From assembly GCF_021083185.1 (NCBI RefSeq), contig NZ_JAIGQB010000003.1, positions 517,080-581,079 of the forward strand: a stretch of 64,000 bases of DNA, read 5' to 3'. The DNA is from Nocardioides furvisabuli. GTDB taxonomy: Bacteria; Actinomycetota; Actinomycetes; Propionibacteriales; Nocardioidaceae. The notes below the pieces were generated by a model. It was not told the origin of the DNA, did not search any database, and saw only the letters and a list, made by a program, of their open reading frames with translations. Positions 46,397-54,451 of this stretch are shown one piece after another. A program made the translations under genes and the position numbers. Every line of letters starts with the position of its first letter. Position 1 is the stretch's first letter.

Positions 46397-49018
46397 TCAG
46401 TGGATCGTGATCTGCCCCTTGGTGAGCTGGCCGCCCAGGCTGAGGACCACCGTGCCCCTGGCGTCCTTCACCTTGATGACGAGCTTGTCCTTCTTGCCCT
46501 TCCTGCGGTGGTCGGTCGCCTCGGCCGAGAAGGTGTAGCCCTTCTTGCCGTTCCACCTGCCGGTGCCGGACCAGGTCGCGGTCCTCCCCGACACGGCCAG
46601 GCTGCTCACGGTCGTGCCCTTGAACCTGTCTCCGTGGACCCGCACCGTGATCTTCCCGCGGTAGCCGGCGCCGCTCGACTTGGCCACGAAGCCGAACCGC
46701 GCCTTGTCGCGGCCCTCGTCGAGCCAGCCGCCGCCGGTCACCTTCAGCGCGTCGGCCGGGGGCGGGGGCGTCGTGGCGGTCACGGTGATCGAACGCGTCG
46801 CCGTGGTGCTCCCGCCGTCGTCGTCGGTCACCGTCACGCTGATCGTGGGGGTCCCCGCTGCCGTGTAGGTGTGGCTGCCGGTGCAGGTCCCGCCGGTCAT
46901 GGTGCCGGCACCGGACGTCCCGTCGCCCCACGCGATCGAGCAGGTGCGCGTGTCGTTGCTGCCGGCGTCGGTGGTCGTCGCGGAGAGCGACACCGCGGTG
47001 CCCGTCGGCGTCGTGGTCCCGGCTGCGGGTGCCGTGATGCTCACGCCGGGTGCCGCGTTGGTCACCGTCAGGACGAGGGTGTCGCTGACCTTCGGGTTGA
47101 CCCCGTCGTCACCGGTCAGCTCGAGGGTCCAGGTGCCGTCGTCGGTGCATCGCACCGTCGTGTCGACGGCGCCAGGGTCGGCGAAGGTGCACGAGGCCCC
47201 CGCGTCGACATTCGCTCCTGCCGTCGCCTTCCACGTCGTGGTCACCGGCTCGGTGTCACCCACCGTCGCGTCCAGGGCGATGGGGCTGCCCTCGACGCCC
47301 GTCCTGTCGGTGCCTGCGTCCACGTCGGGCGCGGGGTTGGTGACGGTCAGGGTCGCCGTGTCGGACACCGGAGGGTTGGTGCCGTCGTCGGCGGTGAGGG
47401 TGAGCGTCCAGGTGCCTGCGCTGGTGCAGGACACGGTGGTGTCCACGGCGTTGGGGTTGGCGAAGGTGCAGGTCGCGCCGGTCGGCACGCCGCTGAGCGG
47501 GGTCGCCGTCCACTTCGTCGTCACCGGTTCGGTGTCGGTCACCGTGCCGTCCAGGCTGATCGCCGTCGAGTTCGCGCCCGACCGGTCCGCTCCGGCGTCG
47601 ACCAGCGGTGCGGGGTTGGTGAGGGTCAGCACCGCCGTGTCGGAGACGGGCGGGTTGGTGCCGTCGTCGGCGGTGAGGGTGAGCGTCCAGGTGCCTGCGC
47701 TGGTGCAGGACACGGTGGTGTCGACGGCGTTGGGGTTGGCGAAGGTGCAGGTCGCGCCGGTCGGCACGCCGCTGAGCGGGGTCGCCGTCCACTTCGTCGT
47801 CACCGGTTCGGTGTCGGTCACCGTGCCGTCCAGGGTCACCTCGGAGCGGTTCGGGCCCGAACGGTCGGGCCCGGCGTCGACGACCGGCGGCGGGTTCGTG
47901 CTCGTCACCCGGATCGTCACGGTGCGCGGGACAGCGCCGAGCCCCTTGTCGTCAGCCGCCAGCAGCGTGACGTTGTGGTCGCCGACCGCGTTCGGGGTCC
48001 ACGAGAAGGTGCCGCTCGCTGGGTTTCCCGGGGTCGGGGCGAAGGTGGCTCCGCCCGGCAGGCCGATCGCAGAGGGCGTGACGACGTCTCCTGCGTCCGG
48101 GTCGCTCGCGGCCACGGTGAAGCTGAAGGGCGTGCCCAGCACGGCGTTCAGCACGGCGCCGTTGGCCGGCGTGGGACTGGTGAAGACCGGCTGGGCGTTC
48201 GTGGAGTTGGACCCCAGCCTGATGAAGAAGTCCACTGCAGCCCTGCTGACCACGACACCACCGACGACGTTCTCGATCATCACCTGGGTGCTGTAGAACG
48301 TGCTGCCCGACGTGGCGAGGTCAGCCCCGCGCGTGTCCCACGTGTAGAGGCCGGTCGTCGCGGCGATCGTCGCTCCGGCCGGCTGGGTGAACGCGCCCGC
48401 GCTGCCCCCTGCCTCCAGGTCGGTGGCGAGACGCCACTTCATCGGCTGGCTGTCCGGGTCGCTGGCGGGGACGCTGAAGGTGCAGGTCGACTCCACGGGG
48501 CAGTCGACGATGGGAGGCACGAGACCGACGGGGCTCGCGGACGTCTTGCTCAGGTCGACCAGCGTCTCGTAGCGGATCTCGCCGTCGCCGTTGTTCATGT
48601 GACCGTCGGAGGACGAGAGCCGGCAGCAGTCCGAGGAGGACGCCACGTAGGACCCGGCTGCGGCGTAGGTGTGGACCGCGTGTCCCTCCGCGGTCACGAC
48701 GTCGTTGACGGGGTCGACGGTCACCGCGGTCATCTCCACGACGACGGCCTCACCGTCCCCGGTGTCGATGTACTGGGAGGTGACCACGTCGCCGGGCGCG
48801 AAGGTGCAGGGGTCGATGTAGAAGGAGCACCGCCACGAGCCGGTGAGGTGGAACTCGACCTGGTTGGCGGCGCCGCCGGCGTGCCAGGTGAGCTGGTTCG
48901 CCCGGTAGTGGCTCGCTGCTGCGGGTGTGGCAGCGAGCACCACGGCGATCATCGAGCCGATCAGGGCGAGGATCGCCACGACCGCGCTGCGCGCGGCCGG
49001 CTTCTTCGGAGTGTTCAT
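46397..49018 (-). CDS. Large secreted PKD/Ig-like repeat protein
   Basis: 873 residues from the ATG at 49018 with GAGAAGGTG upstream. Signal peptide (residues 1-37, ending ATPAAAS). Residues 38-230 are a Cys-rich beta domain (SWRCSFYIDPCTFAPGD; SSSDCCRLSSSDGHMNNGDGEIRYETL). Then come several Ig/PKD-like repeats of about 93 residues (VDAGADRSG... TWTLTLTADDGTNPPVSD), a PKD unit with WGDGTSGAGTM, and a C-terminal domain starting VTGGGWLDEGRDKARFGFVAK like the post-COAP-1 domain. No sorting signal, so release or loose attachment is expected. Surface or matrix role inferred. Confidence 0.88.
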   Translation of the reverse strand: MNTPKKPAARSAVVAILALIGSMIAVVLAATPAAASHYRANQLTWHAGGAANQVEFHLTGSWRCSFYIDPCTFAPGDVVTSQYIDTGDGEAVVVEMTAVTVDPVNDVVTAEGHAVHTYAAAGSYVASSSDCCRLSSSDGHMNNGDGEIRYETLVDLSKTSASPVGLVPPIVDCPVESTCTFSVPASDPDSQPMKWRLATDLEAGGSAGAFTQPAGATIAATTGLYTWDTRGADLATSGSTFYSTQVMIENVVGGVVVSRAAVDFFIRLGSNSTNAQPVFTSPTPANGAVLNAVLGTPFSFTVAASDPDAGDVVTPSAIGLPGGATFAPTPGNPASGTFSWTPNAVGDHNVTLLAADDKGLGAVPRTVTIRVTSTNPPPVVDAGPDRSGPNRSEVTLDGTVTDTEPVTTKWTATPLSGVPTGATCTFANPNAVDTTVSCTSAGTWTLTLTADDGTNPPVSDTAVLTLTNPAPLVDAGADRSGANSTAISLDGTVTDTEPVTTKWTATPLSGVPTGATCTFANPNAVDTTVSCTSAGTWTLTLTADDGTNPPVSDTATLTVTNPAPDVDAGTDRTGVEGSPIALDATVGDTEPVTTTWKATAGANVDAGASCTFADPGAVDTTVRCTDDGTWTLELTGDDGVNPKVSDTLVLTVTNAAPGVSITAPAAGTTTPTGTAVSLSATTTDAGSNDTRTCSIAWGDGTSGAGTMTGGTCTGSHTYTAAGTPTISVTVTDDDGGSTTATRSITVTATTPPPPADALKVTGGGWLDEGRDKARFGFVAKSSGAGYRGKITVRVHGDRFKGTTVSSLAVSGRTATWSGTGRWNGKKGYTFSAEATDHRRKGKKDKLVIKVKDARGTVVLSLGGQLTKGQITIH
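47373..47834 (-). repeat. Two near-identical 183-bp repeats within the PKD protein gene
   Basis: 47373-47555 and 47652-47834 are the same sequence with a single difference found by eye, at a 279-bp (93-codon) period. They encode the SGVPTGATCTFANPNAV to DGTNPPVSD part of two Ig-like repeats. The flanks diverge, and a third repeat is only distantly alike. Confidence 0.88.
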
Positions 49019-49187
49019 GGACACCTTCTCGGGGGACCGCGCCGCGTCGGCGCGGGATTCCGAGAATGTGGGCGCGCGCTCGGACCGCTCGGACACGGGC
49101 CTCGATATCCCCAACTTTGGTAGCCACCCGAGGCGGCGAGTGAGGCGTTGTCGGTGGCACCGCCTAGGGTCGGGGCGTGAGCGAACG

Positions 49188-49427
49188 ATGAGCAAGATGG
49201 ACAACCTGCGGGCCATGCGCGAGGCCAAGTACGCCGAGTCCCAGAAGCGAGCGGCGGCTGCGCCGGCGCGACCGAAGGCGGCTGTGGCGCCCCCAGCGAC
49301 GGCGAGGAAGGCTGTCCCGGCGACCGAGCCAGTGGCGGCCGACGAGCTGTGCGGCCACCGCAACATGAGCGGCCGCACCTGCACGCGCGAGCAGGGCCAC
49401 GCGGCCAAGAGCCACCGCTACTCCTGA
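49188..49427 (+). CDS. Small Cys/His-containing protein
   Basis: 79 residues from the ATG at 49188; an ATG at 49197 is an alternative. A charged helix (NLRAMREAKYAESQKRAAA) is followed by an Ala/Pro-rich linker and a C-terminal block CGHRNMSGRTCTREQGHAAKSHRYS with Cys, His, Cys, His, His spacing that could bind a metal. Divergent from the PKD-protein gene. I do not recognise a named family. Confidence 0.7.
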   Translation: MSKMDNLRAMREAKYAESQKRAAAAPARPKAAVAPPATARKAVPATEPVAADELCGHRNMSGRTCTREQGHAAKSHRYS

Positions 49428-49433
49428 GCCGTC

Positions 49434-49575
49434 TCAGGCGCTGAGCGCCTCCTCCGGCACGCCGGTCGGGTCGGGGCTCGCCGCGGAGCTCGGCGACCTG
49501 CGAGACGAGCAGCTCCCACACCTCGTCGGCCACCCGCCGCACGGTCGCTTCGTCGGGCACCTCCCCGTCGGCCAC
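49434..49575 (-). pseudogene. Possible frameshifted small gene
   Basis: From GTG 49575 one frame reads MADGEVPDEATVRRVADEVW then ELLVSQVAELRGEP, which looks like a real amphipathic helix. After about 49470 that frame becomes Arg/Gly noise, while the neighbouring frame gives PDPTGVPEEALSA and a stop at 49434. A one-base shift would restore a protein of about 46 residues. It may be a decayed gene, a sequencing error or chance. Confidence 0.3.
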
Positions 49576-49597
49576 GCCCGCGGCGCCGGGCGAGCGC

Positions 49598-50383
49598 TCA
49601 GGTCGGCCAGTGCCCGGGGCGCATCAGCCCGGGAGGCAGCTTCGTCGTGCCGTCGCCTGTCGCGGCGTTGACCTGCGGCTGGGTGAGGAAGAGCGCACCG
49701 GACAGGTCGCACCCGCGTACGTCGGCGTCGCGGAGGTCGCAGCCGAGCAGGTCGGCCTCGTCGAGGTCGGCGTCGCGCAGGTCCGCGCGGATCAGCACGG
49801 AGGCGCGGAGGGTCCATCCGCGGTGGTCGCCCTCGAGGCGCCGGCCGGCCAGGTCCCGGCGCGACAGGTCGCCGGCGTCGGGCCACCGGCGGCGTACGCG
49901 CGCGCCGGCGTCGGCGAGCAGGCGTCCGACCCGGTCGTGGAGGACGTCGATGTCGAGCTGCAGGAGGGTGTCGGGGTCGGCCGCGGTGAGCTGCTCGATC
50001 TCTGCGCTCGCGGCGCGTGAGTCCTCGTCCGGCGAGCGGCGCTCCACCTCGAGGAGGTGCACGAGCATCTCGTGCAGCTGCCGCATCACCGACAGGACGG
50101 CCGCCATCTCGGGCAGGTTGTCCTGGTCGCGCCAGGAGACCCCGGCGTAGGTGATCTGCGAGACCTGCTGGCCGGCACCGAAGCACTCGAAGACCGTGCA
50201 GCCCGGCCACCCCTTCTCGCGCAGCGAGTCGTGGATGCCGCAGCGGTCGTCGTCGAGCAGGTTGAGGCAGGCGCGCCCGCTGGGCTTGTCGACACCGAAG
50301 CCGGACGAGGCCGAGAAGGGCAGCAGCACGCAGCAGAGCCCGAAGCAGGAGGCGCAGTCAGATCTCAAGCCGGGTGTCGCCAC
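49598..50383 (-). CDS. Cys-rich pentapeptide-repeat protein
   Basis: 261 residues from GTG. Residues 8-70 hold about nine Cys (CASCFGLCCVLL, ACLNLLDDDRCGIHD, GCTVFECFGAG), a pattern that suggests a metal or Fe-S cluster. A helical middle (residues 85-165) follows. Residues 170-235 are pentapeptide repeats of the A(D/N)LxD type (ADLRDADLDEADLLGCDLRDADVRGCDLSGALF), which form a square beta-helix. Role unknown. Confidence 0.85.
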   Translation of the reverse strand: MATPGLRSDCASCFGLCCVLLPFSASSGFGVDKPSGRACLNLLDDDRCGIHDSLREKGWPGCTVFECFGAGQQVSQITYAGVSWRDQDNLPEMAAVLSVMRQLHEMLVHLLEVERRSPDEDSRAASAEIEQLTAADPDTLLQLDIDVLHDRVGRLLADAGARVRRRWPDAGDLSRRDLAGRRLEGDHRGWTLRASVLIRADLRDADLDEADLLGCDLRDADVRGCDLSGALFLTQPQVNAATGDGTTKLPPGLMRPGHWPT

Positions 50384-50419
50384 CCGGGGATCGTGTCACG
50401 CAGGTGGTGAGGACCTGCG

Positions 50420-50521
50420 TCAGGCTCCGTACCAGCCGCGTTGGATCGCGAAGGCGTTGACGAAGAGCAGCGCGACGAACAGGACCGCGATGAACCGGTT
50501 GTCGAAGATCAGCTTGCTCAT
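50420..50521 (-). CDS. 33-residue single-span membrane protein
   Basis: MSKLIFDNRFIAVLFVALLF followed by VNAFAIQRGWYGA. One clean membrane helix with a charged N-side and an aromatic C-side is unlikely by chance in such GC-rich DNA. An ATG at 50533 would add four residues. No strong ribosome site at either start. Too short for ordinary gene finding; conservation would decide. Confidence 0.6.
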   Translation of the reverse strand: MSKLIFDNRFIAVLFVALLFVNAFAIQRGWYGA

Positions 50522-50584
50522 AGCATCCAGCATGCCCGCTTGTTCGCGGAATCAAACAGGTGAAAGGTAAAGATTGCTCGGGGA

Positions 50585-50637
50585 GGTCTCGATACCGCGC
50601 CTCGTTCCTCGGCGGCCACTCGACCGGCGATGGGTGG
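50585..50637. repeat. Dispersed intergenic repeat of the GGTCTCGATAC type
   Basis: GGTCTCGATACCGCGCCTCG followed by TTCCTCGGCGGCCACTCGACC and GGCGATGG resembles the dispersed repeats of many Nocardioides-like genomes (GGTTTCGATACGCTCGC... CTACTCAACCA). It lies 20 bp before cobQ and is related in layout to the repeats inside the ChlI-ChlD gene. Confidence 0.6.
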
Positions 50638-50658
50638 CTGGACCCCTAGGCTGACGCC

Positions 50659-52155
50659 GTGAGCGCGCTGCTGGTGGCTGGGACGACGTCGGACGCCGGA
50701 AAGACGATCGTCACGACCGCCCTGTGCCGGGCGTACGCGCGTCGCGGTGTGAGGGTGGCGCCCTTCAAGGCGCAGAACATGTCGAACAACTCGATGGTGT
50801 GCGCCACCCCCGACGGCCGTGGCGTCGAGATCGGCCGCGCGCAGTGGATCCAGGCGGTCGCGGCGGGAGCCGAGCCCGAGGCGGCGATGAACCCGGTGCT
50901 CCTCAAGCCCGGCGGCGACCGGCGCAGCCACGTCGTGGTGATGGGGCGTCCCGGCGGCTCGATCGACTCCAAGGACTTCGTCGGCGGACGCACCCACCTG
51001 CGCGATGCGGCGTACTCCGCCTTCGACGACCTCTCCTCCCGCTGGGACCTGGTCGTGGCGGAGGGCGCGGGCAGCCCGGCGGAGATCAACCTGCGGGCGG
51101 GCGACTACGTCAACATGGGGCTGGCGCAGCACGGCGCGATCCCCACCGTGGTGGTCGGCGACATCGACCGCGGTGGCGTCTTCGCGGCGATGTTCGGCAC
51201 GCTGGCGCTGCTGGACGCCGCGGACCAGGCGCTGGTCGCGGGCTTCGTGGTCAACAAGTTCCGCGGCGACGTCGACCTGCTGCGCCCGGGACTGGACGAG
51301 CTCCGCGAGCTGACCGGCCGGGAGGTGTACGGCGTGCTGCCGTGGCACCCGGACCTGTGGCTCGACTCCGAGGACGCGCTCGACCTGAGCGGTCGGCGGG
51401 CGAGCCAGGGGGAGGCGCGGCTGCGGGTGGCCGTCGTACGCCTCCCGCGGATCTCGAACTTCACCGACGTCGACGCGCTGGGCATCGAGCCAAGCGTCGA
51501 CGTGGTCTTCGCCTCGGACCCGCGGGCGCTCGCCGGTGCCGACCTCGTCGTGCTTCCCGGCACTCGCGCGACCCTGGAGGACCTGGCCTGGCTCCGCTCG
51601 CGCGGGCTCGACCGGGCCGTGCTCGACCACGCCGCAGCGGGCAAGCCGGTGCTGGGGATCTGCGGCGGCTTCCAGATGCTGGGCCGGAGGATCCTCGACC
51701 CGGCCGGTGTCGAGGGGGTGGCCGGTGCCGACGTGGCGGGGCTGGGGCTGCTCGACGTGACCACGACCTTCAAGGCCGACAAGGTGCTGCGGCTGCCGGT
51801 CGGGTCGGCGCTGGGGGCCGACGCCCACGGCTACGAGATCCACCACGGCCGGACCACCCGGCACGGCGGCGAGGAGTTCCTGGGCGGAGCGCGCGCGGGT
51901 GCCGTCCTCGGCACGATGTGGCACGGCAGCCTGGAGGGTGACCACCTGCGCCGCGCGCTCCTCACCGAGGTCGCCGCGGCGGCCGGCGTGGCGTACGAGC
52001 CCTCCGACGTGAGCTTCGCCGAGCAGCGCGAGCGACGGCTGGACCTGCTCGGCGACCTCGCCGAGGAGCACCTCGACCTCGACGCACTGCTCGCTCTGGC
52101 GCGTGAGGGTGCGTCGGCCGGTATGCCGGCGCTGGAGCCGGGGGCATCACGATGA
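50659..52155 (+). CDS. cobQ: Cobyric acid synthase (CobQ)
   Basis: 498 residues from GTG. N-terminal synthetase domain with LLVAGTTSDAGKT (ATP site), FKAQNMSNNSMV and VVAEGAGSPAEINLR. C-terminal glutaminase domain with the nucleophile Cys in GICGGFQMLGR and the His in MWHGSLEGD. Amidates the b, d, e and g side chains of adenosyl-cobyrinate diamide. Overlaps cobK by 4 bp. No riboswitch was seen before it; a dispersed repeat occupies the leader. Confidence 0.96.
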   Translation: MSALLVAGTTSDAGKTIVTTALCRAYARRGVRVAPFKAQNMSNNSMVCATPDGRGVEIGRAQWIQAVAAGAEPEAAMNPVLLKPGGDRRSHVVVMGRPGGSIDSKDFVGGRTHLRDAAYSAFDDLSSRWDLVVAEGAGSPAEINLRAGDYVNMGLAQHGAIPTVVVGDIDRGGVFAAMFGTLALLDAADQALVAGFVVNKFRGDVDLLRPGLDELRELTGREVYGVLPWHPDLWLDSEDALDLSGRRASQGEARLRVAVVRLPRISNFTDVDALGIEPSVDVVFASDPRALAGADLVVLPGTRATLEDLAWLRSRGLDRAVLDHAAAGKPVLGICGGFQMLGRRILDPAGVEGVAGADVAGLGLLDVTTTFKADKVLRLPVGSALGADAHGYEIHHGRTTRHGGEEFLGGARAGAVLGTMWHGSLEGDHLRRALLTEVAAAAGVAYEPSDVSFAEQRERRLDLLGDLAEEHLDLDALLALAREGASAGMPALEPGASR

Positions 52156-52901
52156 CGGTGCTCCTGCTGGGCGGGACGAGCGAGGCGCGCGAGCTGGCGG
52201 TGCTCCTGGACGAGGCAGGCGTGGACTTCGTGTCGTCGCTGGCCGGGCGGGTCGAGCGGCCGCGACTGCCGGTCGGTGAGGTGCGGATGGGCGGCTTCGG
52301 CGGGGTCGAGGGGCTGCGCGCGTGGCTCGCCGAGCGCGGCGCCACGGCGGTCGTGGACGCGACGCACCCCTTCGCGGAGGGGATGTCAGCCAACGCCGTC
52401 GCGGCCTGCGCCGCGTCGGGTGTGCCGCTGCTCCGGCTGGCCCGGCCGGGATGGGGCGACGCCCCGGGCGCTGACGCGTGGCGCTGGGTGGACGACCACG
52501 CTTCGGCGGCGACGCTGGCTGCGTCGCTGGGTCGGCGCCCGTTGCTGACGGTGGGGCGCCAGCCGCTCGGCCACTTCGTCGGGCCACTGGCCGGCCACCG
52601 GGCCGTGGTGCGCGTCGTCGACCCGCCCGAGATCGAGGTGCCGGCGCCGTGGCTGGTGATGCTGGACCGGGGGCCCTACGACCTCTCCGGTGAGCTCGAG
52701 CTCCTCGCCGGGCACGCGATAGACGTGCTCGTCACCAAGGACTCCGGCGGCTCCTACACGTGGCCGAAGATGGCGGCCGCCGATCAGCTCGGCGTGCCGG
52801 TCGTGGTCGTGCGACGACGTGCGGAGGTGGACGGCGTGGAGACCGTCCCGGACGCGGCTGCGGCGCTGGCCTGGGTCGTGTCGTCCTCGGCCGTATCGTG
52901 A
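52152..52901 (+). CDS. cobK: Precorrin-6A reductase (CobK)
   Basis: 249 residues, overlapping cobQ (ATGA). Family marks: VLLLGGTSEARELAVLL at the start, VVDATHPFAEGMSANAV, RPGWG, LLTVGRQPLGHFV and VTKDSGGSYTWPKMAAADQLGVPVVVVRR. Reduces precorrin-6A to dihydroprecorrin-6 with NADPH on the aerobic cobalamin route, consistent with cobL elsewhere in the window. Confidence 0.94.
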   Translation: MTVLLLGGTSEARELAVLLDEAGVDFVSSLAGRVERPRLPVGEVRMGGFGGVEGLRAWLAERGATAVVDATHPFAEGMSANAVAACAASGVPLLRLARPGWGDAPGADAWRWVDDHASAATLAASLGRRPLLTVGRQPLGHFVGPLAGHRAVVRVVDPPEIEVPAPWLVMLDRGPYDLSGELELLAGHAIDVLVTKDSGGSYTWPKMAAADQLGVPVVVVRRRAEVDGVETVPDAAAALAWVVSSSAVS

Positions 52902-52905
52902 GGGC

Positions 52906-53406
52906 ATGTCGACCCCGGGCCTGACCCCCGCCTCTCCGCTCAAGCTGAAGTTCCCGCAGTCGCTCGCGGTCTACGACGACTACGCCAAGGCGCAGAAGAG
53001 CGTGGACTTCCTCGCCGACGCGGACTTCCCCGTCAGCCAGCTGATGATCGTGGGCACCGACCTCAAGCGCATCGAGCGCGTCACCGGGCGGCTGACCTGG
53101 TCGAAAGTCGCGGTCGGCGGCATCCTGTCCGGGCTGTGGTTCGGTATCTTCATCGGACTGGTCTTCGCGCTCTTCACCGAGGAGAACCTCTGGCAGGTGC
53201 TCCTCAGCACCGCCTTCATCGGCGCGACCTTCGGGCTCGTCTGGGCGCTCATCGGCTACGCCTTCACCCGCGGGCAGCGCGACTTCTCCTCCATCACCCA
53301 GGTGGTGGCGACGAAGTACGAGGTGCTCGTCGAGCACAAGGACGCCGCCCGGGCGCGCGAGCTGCTGGCCGGGCTGCCGGGGGCGCTGCCGGACCCCTTC
53401 GCCTGA
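52906..53406 (+). CDS. YflT-like general stress protein with membrane helices
   Basis: 166 residues from the ATG 4 bp after cobK. Residues 20-70 match the general-stress YflT domain (SLAVYDDYAKAQKSVDFLADADFPVSQLMIVGTDLK). Two glycine-rich membrane helices follow (VGGILSGLWFGIFIGLVFALF; AFIGATFGLVWALIGYAF), then VVATKYEVLVEHKDAARARELL. Cotranscribed with cobQ-cobK by position, though a functional link is not evident. Ends near a long inverted repeat. Confidence 0.83.
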   Translation: MSTPGLTPASPLKLKFPQSLAVYDDYAKAQKSVDFLADADFPVSQLMIVGTDLKRIERVTGRLTWSKVAVGGILSGLWFGIFIGLVFALFTEENLWQVLLSTAFIGATFGLVWALIGYAFTRGQRDFSSITQVVATKYEVLVEHKDAARARELLAGLPGALPDPFA

Positions 53407-53424
53407 GCCGCTGCCCGTCGGGAC

Positions 53425-53509
53425 GCAGACACGCAGACATTGGTCGTTGCGGCGCCACCCGCTGAGCGTGCCGCGTCCGGCCTGACCGGACCAATGTCTG
53501 CGCGTCTAC
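53425..53509. repeat. Long inverted repeat between convergent genes, supplying the cbiB stop
   Basis: GCAGACACGCAGACATTGG and two more bases (53425-53445) pair with 53489-53509 at 19 of 21 positions around 43 bases. The right arm ends in GTAGAC on the minus strand, whose TAG is the cbiB stop codon. It may terminate both convergent units. Confidence 0.78.
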
Positions 53510-54450
53510 GACCGAGCGGAACGCCACGCGATGAGCACGGCCGCGACGACGGCGCCGGTGCCGACCGCGTCGGCCAGGCGTACCGCCCGCTCGATGTCCG
53601 CGCGGTCCGGCGGTGGACCGTCGCCGAGGACCACGCGGTCCTCGGCGCCGTGGGCGTAGTGGTTGCGCCCTCCGAGGCGCACGCCGAGCGCGCCGGCGAA
53701 GGCGGCCTCGACGACGCCCGCGTTGGGGCTGGGGTGGCGGCGGGCGTCCCGACGCCAGGCGCGGAGCGCGGCTGACGGACGGCCGCCGACCGTGGGGGCG
53801 AGGGCCGCGGCGAGCAGACCGCTGAGCCTGGCGCCGGGCAGGTTGAGCAGGTCGTCGAAGCGCGCCGAGGCCCAGCCGAAGCGGCCGTAGCGCTCGCCGC
53901 GGTGGCCGACCATCGCGTCGAGGGTGTTGGCCGCGCGGTAGCCGAGCAGACCGGGGACGCCGAGGCACGCGCCCCAGACGAGCGGGGCGACGACGGCGTC
54001 GGAGGTGTTCTCCGCGACCGACTCGACGACGGCGCGGCTGACCTCTGCCTCGTCGAGGATCGAGGTGTCGCGGCCGACGAGGTGGGTGAGGCGCCGGCGC
54101 GCGCCGGGCAGGTCGTCGTCAGCGAGCAGGTCGTGGACGGCTCGTGCCTCGCTGGCCAGCGACGTGCCGCCGAGCACGGTCCACGTCGCGGCGGCGGTGA
54201 GGAGCGTGTGGGCGACGGGGTGGTTCCTCGTCCGCAGCTCCAGGCCGAGACCGCCCCCCGCGGCGGTCCCGGCCAGGAGGGTCAGGTGGAGCAGGCCGCG
54301 CGCCCGCGAGTCGGCGTACGTGCGCCTCTCGAGGGCGGCAGCGGCGCTGCCGAAGATCGCCACGGGGTGCCAGCGGCGCGGGTCGCCGAGGCGCCTGTCG
54401 GCGAGGTGGCCGAGGAGTATTCCGAGCGCCCGGCTCACCCCGACCGACAT
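53506..54450 (-). CDS. cbiB: Adenosylcobinamide-phosphate synthase (CbiB/CobD)
   Basis: 314 residues. Polytopic membrane protein with LGHLADRRLGDPRRWHPVAIFG, SRAVVESVAENTSDAVVAPLVWG, YRAANTLDAMVGHRGERY and SPNAGVVEAAFAGALGVRLGG, all typical. Attaches the aminopropanol-phosphate arm to cobyric acid. Third gene of the riboswitch-controlled cbtB-cbtA-cbiB unit, 1 bp after cbtA. Its TAG stop lies within an inverted repeat. Confidence 0.95.
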   Translation of the reverse strand: MSVGVSRALGILLGHLADRRLGDPRRWHPVAIFGSAAAALERRTYADSRARGLLHLTLLAGTAAGGGLGLELRTRNHPVAHTLLTAAATWTVLGGTSLASEARAVHDLLADDDLPGARRRLTHLVGRDTSILDEAEVSRAVVESVAENTSDAVVAPLVWGACLGVPGLLGYRAANTLDAMVGHRGERYGRFGWASARFDDLLNLPGARLSGLLAAALAPTVGGRPSAALRAWRRDARRHPSPNAGVVEAAFAGALGVRLGGRNHYAHGAEDRVVLGDGPPPDRADIERAVRLADAVGTGAVVAAVLIAWRSARS

Positions 54451-54451
54451 G

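Noticed and set aside
50518..52071. 517-codon minus-strand frame opposite cobQ
   Set aside because: Shadow of cobQ; no domain and His/Arg/Gly-heavy composition.
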